Source of the DNA: CBDCUW01 sp965222745
GTDB taxonomy: Bacteria; Planctomycetota; Planctomycetia; Pirellulales; Pirellulaceae
DNA: 64,000 bases
Reading direction: 5' to 3'
NCBI GenBank assembly: GCA_965222745.1
Contig: CBDCUW010000005.1
Coordinates: 1,674,001-1,738,000 of the forward strand
Shown: positions 41,529 through 51,205 of the stretch, one piece after another
Layout: every line of letters begins with the position of its first letter
Numbering within the stretch: position 1 is the stretch's first letter
The notes under the pieces: generated by a model
What the model was told of the DNA's origin: nothing
Databases searched by the model: none
What the model saw: the letters and a program-made list of their open reading frames with translations, nothing else
Translations under genes and position numbers: made by a program

Positions 41529-43574
41529 TCACTGGGTGGCAATCGAGATGGGAATCTTGATGTCGTAATACAGCGGCCCGCTGGTGCTGGTGCCGTCGTC
41601 AAACTGCTCGAACTCTTCGAAAGATCGACGCCACGAAAGCCCCGGTTTTCCCGGCACGCTGGTCCACTGAGTGGACTGGGGCACCACATCTTTTGCTGCG
41701 GAGGTGAACGGCTTGATGCTTTCGTCGGCTCGCAACACGCGGCGTTCGGACTTCATTCGCAGCCGCTTGTAAAGAGGACGATGAGGCATCCGCCAGGGTC
41801 TCGGCATCGGCCGGTCGGCGGCCGCGCGATCCACCGGAATCATAGCGATGATATCGTTCATCAATTCCAGTCCGTAGGCTTCGCCATCTTCGCGACTGCC
41901 CGGCCGAACATAGTTCTTGAGCGTCGCATTGTGGCTGCCGTGATGGCCGGTCTTGTAAAGAAGTGTTCTTCCCAGCAGATCGTCGGCAGTCACCGTCGTT
42001 CCCTCAGCGGTGTAACTTTGCTCGCGCCACGACAACCAGTTGCCGACCTGAGCATCGCCTGGGAACAACAACACCGCTCCTTTCCCCGGCTCGCCCAATT
42101 CAATCGCCAAAGCAAGGCTGGTGTTGTTGGTATCGCTGTCCAGATGCAGCGCCAACTGTTCGGCAGGGCCAAGCCAATCGTCGTCGATGGCCCGCCAATC
42201 GTTCTGCTTCCCGAAGTAGTGTTCCTGAAAAAAATGGTCGGTGATCTGCTGAGAGTCTTGAGGCTCTGCGGGCGTGGCTGCCTCCTCCTCCGCTCGCTTT
42301 TTCTTCGACTTCGCCACCAGCTTCGATCGATCCAGCATTTTCTTTTGAAACTTCGCTGCAAAGGGATGCTGCAGATCCGTGCTCGGCATGTCGTCTGTCG
42401 ACGAGTCCAGTCCGGGTGCCAGTCCAAGCGCCTGCAATTCGACGCTGCCGCTGAGATAGGTTTCCTTATACTCGTGATCGTGTCCGCCCCGAACCTTCGA
42501 GGGCAAATCCTTTTTCAGAAACCGCTCGTTTCGCGGCGGGCCCAGCGCGAAGGCGCGGACGTTGGGTACATCGGGAATCTGCAACGCCTCGCCCGGATTG
42601 CAATACTTCACATGATCGGCCTTGGCGGTCAACAGACCGAGCGCGAGTTCGTTGGAGCTTGGCTTTTTCCTTCGGTTGCCGGCGACACCCAAAACGTTAT
42701 CGCCGCCATCGTCGTCGCCACTTCCCATGAACCTGGCCTGAAATCCCCGCAAACGTGTTTCACTGTCGACCTGCTGCTTGGCCAAAGACTGGATCGTGGC
42801 AACGACGTCGTCGCTATGCTTGTCGTCGAAAGCCCCATCACCGGGCACCTCAAAATCCATCAGCCCTTCCAGATGCTCCGCCAGCGCCGAAGCTTTCTCA
42901 CGTGCCCGCTTCACCGCTTTTTCGATCACATCACGAGCGCTCGCTTTTTCTTTTCGCAACCGGTCCGCATCGGGGTCACCAAAACGTTCCGTCCAAGCGA
43001 CCCACAAATGATTGACACTCAAATCGTCTTTCAGGAACGGGCTCTTTTTCTGAACGAACCCGGAAAGATGGTCGGCGTGTTCGTGAGTGGCGACCACCAC
43101 GTGAATGTTGCTGTCGGTGGACGCTTTCAGGTGCCGCATGACCTGGCCCAGCCGGTCCCTTCCGTGGTGCTGCCGCATGTGAACTCCACAATCGATCAGC
43201 ACATATCGCGGATCGGACGGCTTGTCGGTACCAAACGCGAGCAGAAAGCAATCGCCCAATCCCTGACGGTACATTCGAATCACCACTTCGCCAGGCGCCG
43301 GACGGAGCGGTTGCACGTCCTCCTTGGGAGTGTTCCCCACCACGGCTGCCTTCTTTTTGGTCGCCTTCTTTTTGGTGGTCTTCTTCTTCGCGGTTTTCTT
43401 GGCCGATGCAGCCGATTTCTTTACTTTCTTACTGCGTCCAGATGTCGACCTCGATTTTTTCTTGGTGCTACGCCCAGGCGCAGTCTTCTTCGTGCGAGTC
43501 TTCCTTGTCGAAGCCACCGTCTTTTTTTTTGTCTTCTTGGCAGCCGTTTTCTTGCTACGCTTCTTTTTCGGCAT
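41529..43574 (-). CDS. Metallo-beta-lactamase-fold protein (ComEC-like) with lysine-rich N-terminal tail
   Basis: 681 residues. The first 75 residues are almost entirely Lys, Ser, Thr, Ala and Arg, similar to histone H1 tails and suited to binding nucleic acid. The lactamase fold starts at VVIRMYRQGLGDCFLLAFGT, with the metal motif THEHADH (His164-His169) and later LLFPGDAQ and KTGHHGSHNATL, all like ComEC-type hydrolases. A long middle insertion (about 210-450) contains acidic and basic patches. Its ATG overlaps the stop of the upstream protease-like gene in TGATG, showing translational coupling. Likely a hydrolase, perhaps of nucleic acid or phosphoester; substrate unknown. Confidence 0.86.
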   Translation of the reverse strand: MPKKKRSKKTAAKKTKKKTVASTRKTRTKKTAPGRSTKKKSRSTSGRSKKVKKSAASAKKTAKKKTTKKKATKKKAAVVGNTPKEDVQPLRPAPGEVVIRMYRQGLGDCFLLAFGTDKPSDPRYVLIDCGVHMRQHHGRDRLGQVMRHLKASTDSNIHVVVATHEHADHLSGFVQKKSPFLKDDLSVNHLWVAWTERFGDPDADRLRKEKASARDVIEKAVKRAREKASALAEHLEGLMDFEVPGDGAFDDKHSDDVVATIQSLAKQQVDSETRLRGFQARFMGSGDDDGGDNVLGVAGNRRKKPSSNELALGLLTAKADHVKYCNPGEALQIPDVPNVRAFALGPPRNERFLKKDLPSKVRGGHDHEYKETYLSGSVELQALGLAPGLDSSTDDMPSTDLQHPFAAKFQKKMLDRSKLVAKSKKKRAEEEAATPAEPQDSQQITDHFFQEHYFGKQNDWRAIDDDWLGPAEQLALHLDSDTNNTSLALAIELGEPGKGAVLLFPGDAQVGNWLSWREQSYTAEGTTVTADDLLGRTLLYKTGHHGSHNATLKNYVRPGSREDGEAYGLELMNDIIAMIPVDRAAADRPMPRPWRMPHRPLYKRLRMKSERRVLRADESIKPFTSAAKDVVPQSTQWTSVPGKPGLSWRRSFEEFEQFDDGTSTSGPLYYDIKIPISIATQ

Positions 43575-45673
43575 CAGTAGACTCCCTCATCTTCGTGGTG
43601 GCTGTGCACGAACCCAAGAGGTTCCGACTTGTCCCGCTCGGCCGCCGCTCTTGTCGTCAAAGCAAACCTGGCGACGGCGTCCTGCTCGTTTTCCTCGTAT
43701 TGCTCGCGCAGGAAGTTTGCTTGACGAGCCTGCCGCCGCTGACTCATCGCGCGTTTGCTGATCGCGTATTCCACGCGACCGTTTTCCGGGTCGATGATCA
43801 GCGTGCATCCGCCCCGGAACTTGTAGGACAACGAATCATCGTGGGCATCCGCCATCTCGTTTCCCTGTTCGTCAAGCAAGTTCTTTCGAACCCCTTGAGT
43901 CATTACCACCACCAATTCTGTTTTGGTTCGCCCGTCGGGCCGATTCCGCAGAATCGGTAGCACTGCGTGCACGTAGAGCCCGCCGTCTCTGATCAGGTAG
44001 TCGATATCAAGCCCCAAGTTGCCTTCAATCACTTTCTTTTCTTTCTCACCGAGCAACTTGGCCTTGCGAGAGATCCACATATGAGTGATCACGCAAAACA
44101 TTTTGTTCTGCAGAAAACGATTCAAATTCCCGCTGCCACCGGGTTGATCCGAAGCGGGAAGATCGTTTGCCGCCCGCATGATTTTCATGACCTCTTCGGC
44201 GCCCTCGGTAAACTGACCTCGATCCAGCGCGTTCAGAATCGCGCTCTTGCCGTGGAGGATTTCGCTATAAACCTTGTTGACCGACCGTTCGTCCAAAGAA
44301 AGATTGCTCGCTTCATAGGCGATCGCGTTGGACAGAATATGCGGCGGCGGCAAAATGTTCTCGATCGCCGCTCGCACGTCATCGCTTTCCGGAGCCGACC
44401 AGCGGAGTGATTCTTCCGACAACGTGCGAACGTCCAACGGATAGATGCCCCGTTCACGAAACGATTCGATGAACGCCAAGCGATACCGATGGGGATCGTC
44501 GGGAACCGAATCGGCGTCGGCCGTGATCAAGGCTCGCAGGTAATCCCCAAAAGTGATGTCGACCGGTGGAAGGTAATCGATCGCGCGAACACAAATCGTC
44601 AGCACGCGCGAGGCAGCCTTGACCGCTTCGCCAGCGAATCGATTGGCCAAGTCGGGATGAATATCGCCTTCGCGAAGAATCCCGGTACCTTCGGAAGCGA
44701 TACGGCGAAGATCGGCAACACGATGTTCGTATATTCGCAGGAAAGCGTCGAACACAGCCGCCACCAGAATGGCACCGCGCTGGTGAGGCGCCGTCGTTCG
44801 TCCAAATTCAGTCGGGTCGGGCGATTGACGGTTGCCATTTTCGTCCATCGTGCCCAACGCATTTCGCAGTGCCCCTCCGCGTCCAGTCGAACGGGCGAAC
44901 TGCGACGCCAGTTTCGCCAGCAAATTGTTTCGCGCCAGTTCACCTCGCGTCTTTTGAATCTGATCCAGCAGCAACCCAGGCAACGTAAAATGCTGAAAGA
45001 TCGCAACGATATCCGCAAACGCCTCGTGAAACGCCAACATGTCGGCGTTGCTCGCTTCCAACAGACGAGGATGGATGCCGTCCAAAATCGCGTGGGCTGT
45101 TTCATGAGCGATGATGTCGTGAGACAAACAAGTGAAAACAAGTCCGCCGGGCAGCTCCTCACGCGGATCGGTGGTCGGGGCGTTGAAATACCCAAACAAC
45201 AACGCCCGCTTGCTGGGCGAGTAATACGCGTTTTGCTGACGCAAAGCGTGGGGATAAATCCTCAGCCGAGGAACAAAACGGTCGCGCAACCAGGCGATGT
45301 ACCTGCCGTTTTCATCCTTCGATCGTTCGGCCCAGGTGACGCGTCGGCCAAGAATCCGCTCAAAGTTTTTGATGGTGTACATCGTCACGGCGTACACCAT
45401 CTGCTGATGGAATTGCGGGTTGCCGGTGGAAGGCGACAAACCATCGGTGGCAAGCTTTTCATCCAGGAAAACTGGTTCGTAACAACAACCGCTCGCCGGA
45501 TCGTAATCGATCACTTCGACATAATCACCGATCGGTCCCGGCTGCAAATCCTCCCAATCGATATGCAGCACACAGCGGCTAATCAGCGCCGTATCCAGCT
45601 CGATATCGGCAGCCGGATCCAGCGAGAAAACTCTCAAGCGACGGGGGTACCCCGGTTGCTTACCGGTCGCCAT
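43574..45673 (-). CDS. Gluzincin-type zinc metalloprotease-like protein
   Basis: 699 residues without signal peptide or membrane helix, so probably cytosolic. The zinc motif is HETAH (190-194) in SHDIIAHETAHAILDGI, followed 27 residues later by the third ligand in HEAFADIVA (Glu217), the thermolysin/gluzincin layout. Sequence before it (YYSPSKRALLFGYFN) fits the substrate-side strand of such enzymes. Nothing else in the last 400 residues matches a domain I know, apart from a late RPDGRTKTELVVVM segment. It is the first gene of a two-gene unit with the metallo-beta-lactamase protein. Tight pairing suggests a dedicated system such as toxin, processing or defence; this is inference. Confidence 0.85.
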   Translation of the reverse strand: MATGKQPGYPRRLRVFSLDPAADIELDTALISRCVLHIDWEDLQPGPIGDYVEVIDYDPASGCCYEPVFLDEKLATDGLSPSTGNPQFHQQMVYAVTMYTIKNFERILGRRVTWAERSKDENGRYIAWLRDRFVPRLRIYPHALRQQNAYYSPSKRALLFGYFNAPTTDPREELPGGLVFTCLSHDIIAHETAHAILDGIHPRLLEASNADMLAFHEAFADIVAIFQHFTLPGLLLDQIQKTRGELARNNLLAKLASQFARSTGRGGALRNALGTMDENGNRQSPDPTEFGRTTAPHQRGAILVAAVFDAFLRIYEHRVADLRRIASEGTGILREGDIHPDLANRFAGEAVKAASRVLTICVRAIDYLPPVDITFGDYLRALITADADSVPDDPHRYRLAFIESFRERGIYPLDVRTLSEESLRWSAPESDDVRAAIENILPPPHILSNAIAYEASNLSLDERSVNKVYSEILHGKSAILNALDRGQFTEGAEEVMKIMRAANDLPASDQPGGSGNLNRFLQNKMFCVITHMWISRKAKLLGEKEKKVIEGNLGLDIDYLIRDGGLYVHAVLPILRNRPDGRTKTELVVVMTQGVRKNLLDEQGNEMADAHDDSLSYKFRGGCTLIIDPENGRVEYAISKRAMSQRRQARQANFLREQYEENEQDAVARFALTTRAAAERDKSEPLGFVHSHHEDEGVY

Positions 45674-45856
45674 GACAAGTCCTCAAATAGCCGTATGGGT
45701 AAGAAAAACATTCTCTCCGTTTCAGCCGGCGAACCACGTCGCCCACCAATCCTAACGCCGGCGTCTAACATAAACGCAGCGGCACCAAATCTCGAACGTT
45801 TTCCACCCGCTTGAACAGCCGTACAAATACGCCGTCTCAAAAACCTGGCCATGTTG

Positions 45857-45886
45857 TTGAATTTGTGCTTGGGGAAGGTGTAGGCT
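45857..45886 (+). promoter_or_regulatory. Possible sigma-70-like promoter of the DUF1553 gene
   Basis: TTGAAT at 45857-45862 and TAGGCT at 45881-45886 with an 18-base gap, about 40 bases before the start codon. The match is partial and planctomycete promoters are poorly defined. Confidence 0.3.
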
Positions 45887-45924
45887 AAACTGCGTTTCCC
45901 TCCAAAAACCCACCAGACCCGCCC

Positions 45925-48249
45925 ATGATGCGTTTGCCTTTCTTCTTGGCTTTCGTCGCTCTGCTGCAGGCTCCCGCTTGGTCGACGACTCCCGGCGAGT
46001 TCTTTGAGAGCAAGATTCGCCCGGTGTTGATTCAGTCGTGTATCAAATGCCATGGCGGTGACAAAACCAGCAGCGGACTTCGCTTGGATGCCCGCCGGCA
46101 TTTGATGTCGGGTGGAGATCGCGGTCCCGCCATCATCCCTGGCGATGCTGGCAATAGTCTGTTGATCCAGGTGATGCAGCGGACACACAGCGATGTTGCG
46201 ATGCCGCCCAAACAAGAATTGCCCAAACGAGTGGTCGCCGATTTTCAGCGCTGGGTCGATGAGGGTGCCCCCTGGCCTGAATCGATCACAAAACAGGGGG
46301 CGAGCGTGGGGCGGCATTGGGCGTTTCTACCCCTTCGAAACGTGGACGTCCCCGAAGCCGACGCCGCTTCTTCCTCTCATCCGATCGATCGTTTCATTGC
46401 CGCCCGGCGAAAAGAGTTGGGATTGCATCCGGTCGGCCGCGCTGATCGGCGGACTTTGATTCGACGGGCAAGTTTTGATTTGGTCGGTCTGCCGCCAAGC
46501 TGGCAACGGACGCGTCGATTCGTCACGGACCAGCGTCCACAGGCCTATGCTGAACTGGTGGATGAACTGCTCGCCTCGCCAAACTATGGCGAACGCTGGG
46601 GACGCCATTGGCTGGACCTTGCTCGCTACGCCGACACGGCAGGCGAGAACTCGGACTATCCGATACCGCAGGCGCATCTCTATCGTGACTATGTTGTTGA
46701 TGCTTGGAACGCCGACAAGTCTTACGACCAATTCATTCAGGAACAAATTGCCGGCGACATCCTGGGCCGACAAGGGCCACCCGAAGAATTCTCCCAGCGA
46801 GTGATCGCAACCGGGTTCATCGCCCAAGCCAAGCGTTTTGGTACCGGCGACCTGGAAGACATGCACCTGATCATTGAAGACACGCTCGATACGATTGGCA
46901 AAGTCGTGTTGGGACTGAGCCTGCGGTGTGCCCGCTGTCACGATCACAAGTATGACCCGACGACGACAGAGGATTACTATGGGTTGTACGGATTCTTTCA
47001 AAGCACCGCGTATCCTCATCCCGGTGGTGAATCGGTCAAAGAGCAGCGCTACTTCGTGTCGACGATTCATCCGTCAGAACTCGCCCGCGCCGACAAGGAG
47101 TACTTCGCCAGGCACGCCGACGACATGGATCGGTTGAAGCAGTTGATCGAGTCGGAAAAGGACGTCGAATCCAACAAGGCGGCACTTGCCGCGCTCGAGG
47201 GCAAAGCTCCCTCCCGTCTGGCGCCCGTCGCCTATGCGGTCAAAGAAGGCAAAGCGACCGATGCGTTCATTCAACACGGCGGTAGTCCTTACCGCAAAGG
47301 CGACGTCGTGGGGCGCCGCTTCCCGAAGTTTCTATCCGCCGGAAGACAGGCCGATATCCCCAGCGACAGCAGCGGCCGGCTGCAGTTGGCACATTGGCTG
47401 ACCGATCCGAAGAATCCGTTGACCGCCCGTGTGATGGTGAATCGCATTTGGCAGTTTCATTTCGGTAAACCGCTGGTGCCGACCCCATCCAACTTTGGCC
47501 TTCAAGGCACGCCGCCGACGCATCCGAAGTTGCTCGATTGGTTGGCGACGGAATTTATCAAGAACGATTGGTCGGTCAAGGCGATGCACCGGCTGATCAT
47601 GTCGTCGGAGACTTACCAAATCGCCGCAACACATGATACGAACAACGCCGCGATCGATTCGGGGAACGATTACTACTGGCGATTCGACCGCCGCAGGTTG
47701 GACGCCGAATCGATCCGCGATTCCATGCTATTGATGGGAGGCAACCTGGATCGGAATCGGCCAGGGGCGCACCCGTTTCCGTCCAAGGACAAGTGGAAAT
47801 GGACTGCACACCGCCAGTTCAAGGCGGTCTATCCGTCCAACCACCGCAGCGTCTACTTGATGGTGCAGCGGTTGCACCCCCATCCGTTCCTGTCCATTTT
47901 CAACGGTCCCAACACCAGCGCCAGTACCGCGTTGCGAGATCGTTCGACGGTGCCAATTCAGGCGTTGTTCATGGCCAATAGTGAGTTCGTTACCGAACAA
48001 GCGCGAGGTCTGGCCAATTCGCTGCTGGCAACCCAGCTCAGTCCGCAACAACGAATCGAACGCGCGTATCAGCATGTTTTGCTTCGCGAGCCAAGCGAAC
48101 GTGAACTGAGTCGCGGCGAAAAATTCATCGAAGAGTACCGCCAACTTCTGGCGAGCGAAGGTGTCCCGGCCCAGCAGCAGATGCCGGCTACCTGGACCAG
48201 CTTCGCGCGGGGACTATTGACTGCCAACGAGTTCCTTTTTGTGGATTGA
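45925..48249 (+). CDS. Planctomycete cytochrome-c-like DUF1549/DUF1553 protein
   Basis: 774 residues with a signal peptide ending near AWSTT. It has a cytochrome-c-like haem motif CIKCH (39-43) in VLIQSCIKCHGGDK and the MPP ligand region VAMPPKQELP. A DUF1549 segment follows (HPIDRFIAARRKELG, RRTLIRRASFDLVGLPPS, YGERWGRHWLDLARYADT, FIQEQIAGDIL), then a DUF1553 segment (LTARVMVNRIWQFHFGKPLV, TPSNFGLQGTPPTHPKLLDW, YYWRFDRRRLDAESIRDSML). Shorter than many relatives of about 1000 residues. Such proteins are nearly always next to DUF1501, as here, and are thought to work with sulfatases in sulfated polysaccharide use; the precise reaction is unknown. Confidence 0.93.
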   Translation: MMRLPFFLAFVALLQAPAWSTTPGEFFESKIRPVLIQSCIKCHGGDKTSSGLRLDARRHLMSGGDRGPAIIPGDAGNSLLIQVMQRTHSDVAMPPKQELPKRVVADFQRWVDEGAPWPESITKQGASVGRHWAFLPLRNVDVPEADAASSSHPIDRFIAARRKELGLHPVGRADRRTLIRRASFDLVGLPPSWQRTRRFVTDQRPQAYAELVDELLASPNYGERWGRHWLDLARYADTAGENSDYPIPQAHLYRDYVVDAWNADKSYDQFIQEQIAGDILGRQGPPEEFSQRVIATGFIAQAKRFGTGDLEDMHLIIEDTLDTIGKVVLGLSLRCARCHDHKYDPTTTEDYYGLYGFFQSTAYPHPGGESVKEQRYFVSTIHPSELARADKEYFARHADDMDRLKQLIESEKDVESNKAALAALEGKAPSRLAPVAYAVKEGKATDAFIQHGGSPYRKGDVVGRRFPKFLSAGRQADIPSDSSGRLQLAHWLTDPKNPLTARVMVNRIWQFHFGKPLVPTPSNFGLQGTPPTHPKLLDWLATEFIKNDWSVKAMHRLIMSSETYQIAATHDTNNAAIDSGNDYYWRFDRRRLDAESIRDSMLLMGGNLDRNRPGAHPFPSKDKWKWTAHRQFKAVYPSNHRSVYLMVQRLHPHPFLSIFNGPNTSASTALRDRSTVPIQALFMANSEFVTEQARGLANSLLATQLSPQQRIERAYQHVLLREPSERELSRGEKFIEEYRQLLASEGVPAQQQMPATWTSFARGLLTANEFLFVD

Positions 48250-48250
48250 C

Positions 48251-49621
48251 ATGACTTCGCCTATCGAACTGGATCGCCGAAGATTTCTCCGCCGCGCCGC
48301 CACCGGTGCGGCGGTCGGCGGTGCTGCGCTGAGATCCCAGCTCATGTTGGCAGCCGGTCTGAATAACGGTCACCCGCTTGCACCGCAGCCTGCTCATTTC
48401 CCGGCGAAAGCCAAGCGGTTGATTGTCTTTTTCATGACTGGCGGCATTTCACATGTTGATACGTTCGACCATAAACCGAAGCTCAACACCGATGCCGGCA
48501 AAAAGGTTGGGAAGAACACGATCAAGGCTTCGCAGTTTCCTTTTCAACCGTACGGCCAGTCGGGTCGCATGGTCAGCGATCTCTTTCCGCACGTCGGGTC
48601 GGTCATCGACGAATTCTGCCTGATTCACTCGATGTCCAACGCGTCCTCGGGGCACTCGGCCGCGACGCTGGGGATGCACACCGGATCGATCACGATTCCC
48701 CTGCCCAGTATCGGTTCCTGGGTCAGCCACGCTCTTGGCACGTTCAATACGAATCTGCCGTCGTTTGTTGTCTTTGCCGCCCACGAACCGTACAACGCCT
48801 ACCAATGCTGGGATTCCAACTTTTTGCCTGGCTACCATACCGGCGTGCGTGTTGTTCCTGGCCCCAATCCAATACCGCATCTGAAAAGTAACGTTCAATC
48901 GGTCAAACGCCGCGAACTTCAGCGCATCATGCTGCGCGACCTGAATGAGGAGCATTTGAAGATTCATCCCGAGGACGTTCAACTGCGAACGCGGATGATG
49001 AACTTCAACACCGCCTATGGACTGATGCAACAGGCGCCCGAAGCGCTGGACATTTCTACCGAGAGCCAGTCCACGCTGAAGCTGTACGGAATCGACCGCG
49101 ACGACCGGAAATCATTCGGTTGGCAATGCCTGGCCACCCGGCGGCTGATCGAACGCGGGGTGCGAGTGATCGAATTGTTCGACGTTGGGTCAAGCGGCAA
49201 TTGGGATGCTCATGGCGACATGGAAACCCACCGCCCCTTGGCGAAAAAGATCGACCAACCGATCGCCGCGCTGGTCAAGGATCTTCGGCAACGAGGACTT
49301 TTGGATGACACGCTGATCGTTGGCTGCAGTGAATTCGGACGCACACCTTGGCAAGACAGCAACCCCAAGGGTCGCGGCCACCACGCCGCCGCTTTCACCA
49401 CCTTCCTTGCCGGCGGCGGGGCAAAACGGGGATTGTCTTACGGTGCCAGCGATGACATCGGCGCAGAGGTCGCCGAGAACAAAATGGATGTTCATGACTT
49501 TCACGCAACGATCCTGCACCTGCTGGGGCTGGACCACGAGAATCTGACCTACCACTATTCGGGCCGCGACTTCCGCCTCACCGACGTCGCCGGCCGGGTT
49601 GCCAAAGAAATCGTCTCCTGA
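48251..49621 (+). CDS. DUF1501 protein (alkaline phosphatase/sulfatase superfamily)
   Basis: 456 residues from ATG 48251, two bases after the DUF1553 gene ends. A twin-arginine leader DRRRFLRRAATGAAVGGA directs export. The mature domain includes KRLIVFFMTGGISHVDTFDH, HSMSNASSGHSAATLGMHTG, SFVVFAAHEPYNAYQC, VIELFDVGSSGNWDAHGD and VGCSEFGRTPWQD, all usual in DUF1501. It is presumably a periplasmic partner of the DUF1553 protein. The stop lies one base from the stop of the convergent sulfatase gene. Confidence 0.94.
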   Translation: MTSPIELDRRRFLRRAATGAAVGGAALRSQLMLAAGLNNGHPLAPQPAHFPAKAKRLIVFFMTGGISHVDTFDHKPKLNTDAGKKVGKNTIKASQFPFQPYGQSGRMVSDLFPHVGSVIDEFCLIHSMSNASSGHSAATLGMHTGSITIPLPSIGSWVSHALGTFNTNLPSFVVFAAHEPYNAYQCWDSNFLPGYHTGVRVVPGPNPIPHLKSNVQSVKRRELQRIMLRDLNEEHLKIHPEDVQLRTRMMNFNTAYGLMQQAPEALDISTESQSTLKLYGIDRDDRKSFGWQCLATRRLIERGVRVIELFDVGSSGNWDAHGDMETHRPLAKKIDQPIAALVKDLRQRGLLDDTLIVGCSEFGRTPWQDSNPKGRGHHAAAFTTFLAGGGAKRGLSYGASDDIGAEVAENKMDVHDFHATILHLLGLDHENLTYHYSGRDFRLTDVAGRVAKEIVS

Positions 49622-49622
49622 A

Positions 49623-51026
49623 TCATCGCGGTCGGCCGGCCGTTCGTTCCGCTGAGAACACGTCTCCGGTCGGTTTTCCTGGAATCGTCGCTTTCCACTG
49701 ATCGATCTGCTGGCAGAGCTTGGCGACGACATCGGGCTTGGCGTCGGCAAGGTCCGTCTTCTCGTAGGGATCGGCTGCGATGTCGTAGAGCTCCGAGTAG
49801 GTCGCGTCCTGGTTGGTGGCCAGCTTCCAGTTCTCATGCACGATCGCATAGGACACCCAATGATAGGGCCTCGACTTGGGAATCGGCCATGCAGACCGCA
49901 TCTTCCAGAACAACGGCTTGCTTCGCATCGACGTTGGCTTGCCCAACAGTGTGGCAACCTGGCTGATGCCGTCGGGTTGATAGTCTTCTGGAAGTGAGGC
50001 GCCGGCGAGTTCACAGAAGGTTGGCAACAAATCGACCGCGGAGATCATGGACGACTTGTCGACGTTACCGGCAGCGATCTTGCCCGGCCAACGGGCAATG
50101 AAGGGAACTCCGATGCCCCCTTCGAACAATGCGGACTTGTAACCTTTGCGACCGCCGGTGATGCCGCGAGCTGCGGCGATTCCGTAGCCAGCTCCGGTTG
50201 CCGTGTCGTGCATCAGTTTCAGTTCGGTCGGCCCAGCGGCTCGGGCGGGACCGTTGTCGGAACTGAAGATGACCAGCGTGTTGCCTGTCAGCTTCAGACG
50301 GTCGAGGGCATCCAACACTTCGCCAATGCGGTCGTCGGCATGCGACAACACAGACGCGTAAATGTTGTCGCGCTCTTCAAGCTCGCGAAATCGCCAGCGG
50401 TATTTCGGAACGGTGTGAAATGGAGTGTGTGGCTCATGAATCCACAGGTTGATGAAAAACGGTTTCTGCTGACGCTGGCTCTGCTCGATGAACGCGATCG
50501 CGTTGTCGGCATCTTCGTGAACCGGCATCTGTTCGCCGGCGCAGTTGAAAGCGCCGTATTGGTCGTATCCGTATTCGCTGGGCAACGGCGAGTCGGGGAT
50601 CATGTTGTTCGACAAATGCCACTTGCCAAAGTGGGCGGTCGCATAACCAGCCTGCTGCAAAAATCTCGGTAGCAGCGGAACCTGTGGACTCAGCCAATCC
50701 GGCATGTTGCGTTTGGCATTGTTGGGCACCCAGGCAAAGTGCCCGTCGATGTTGTATCGCGCCGGAAAATGTCCGGTCATGACTGCCGTGCGACTCGGCG
50801 AACAGACTCCACTGGCCACCGTGAAACGATGAAAATCCGTACCTTCTTTCGCCAACCGATCAATGTTCGGTGTTTTCACATACGGGTGCCCATGGCAACT
50901 CAAGTCGCCCCAACCCCAGTCGTCGGCGAAGATGAAAACAATGTTGGGACGTTCAGCTTGCGCGGCAGAAACCGAGCCTGGAAAGCTGAACGCGAACAGC
51001 AGGATCATCAACAACAGTATTTTCAT
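49623..51026 (-). CDS. Secreted arylsulfatase-type sulfatase
   Basis: 467 residues from ATG 51026; the frame is open to 51059 but the signal peptide MKILLLMILLFAFSFPGSVS starts here. Metal-binding DD in NIVFIFADDWGWGDLSCHG, and the formylglycine signature CSPSR at Cys75 in SGVCSPSRTAVMTG, show an active type I sulfatase that needs a maturase elsewhere. Further conserved parts are GYATAHFGKWHL, HEPHTPFH, FSSDNGP and the EGGIGVPFIARWPG segment. It removes sulfate from an extracellular or periplasmic ester, probably a polysaccharide. Confidence 0.95.
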   Translation of the reverse strand: MKILLLMILLFAFSFPGSVSAAQAERPNIVFIFADDWGWGDLSCHGHPYVKTPNIDRLAKEGTDFHRFTVASGVCSPSRTAVMTGHFPARYNIDGHFAWVPNNAKRNMPDWLSPQVPLLPRFLQQAGYATAHFGKWHLSNNMIPDSPLPSEYGYDQYGAFNCAGEQMPVHEDADNAIAFIEQSQRQQKPFFINLWIHEPHTPFHTVPKYRWRFRELEERDNIYASVLSHADDRIGEVLDALDRLKLTGNTLVIFSSDNGPARAAGPTELKLMHDTATGAGYGIAAARGITGGRKGYKSALFEGGIGVPFIARWPGKIAAGNVDKSSMISAVDLLPTFCELAGASLPEDYQPDGISQVATLLGKPTSMRSKPLFWKMRSAWPIPKSRPYHWVSYAIVHENWKLATNQDATYSELYDIAADPYEKTDLADAKPDVVAKLCQQIDQWKATIPGKPTGDVFSAERTAGRPR

Positions 51027-51051
51027 CGCTTTACCACCACTGACTCTTTTT

Positions 51052-51107
51052 CGTAGCACGACCGTCTCGGTCGTGGCTGACGGCGGGGACCGCCGTGCTA
51101 CGATGGA
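51052..51107 (+). repeat. Family D repeat, copy 2 (double hairpin)
   Basis: Two adjacent inverted repeats: ACGACCGTCTCGGTCGT (51058-51074) and CGGCGGGGACCGCCG (51080-51094), flanked by CGTAGCAC on the left and GTGCTACG on the right, which pair with each other. The whole forms a branched structure between divergent genes. Confidence 0.75.
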
Positions 51108-51205
51108 CTGTCGTCAATACGCTGCGGCCTGTCAACTTGTCGGCAGTGAACACACCCCCAAAGAGAATCATTTTCCAACCAAGAGAACGAGAAGGAAACG
51201 ATCCA

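Noticed and set aside
41514..43580. A 688-codon open frame on the plus strand.
   Set aside because: Complementary to the metallo-beta-lactamase gene; its arginine/phenylalanine/leucine-rich ending is the mirror of the Lys-rich tail. No start signal or motif.
37578..45673. A classic restriction-modification or BREX/DISARM locus around the SF2 helicase and MBL genes.
   Set aside because: No methyltransferase, nuclease of the PLD/PD-(D/E)xK type with visible motif, PglZ or DUF1998 protein is present; ThuA and repeats separate the helicase from the protease/MBL pair.
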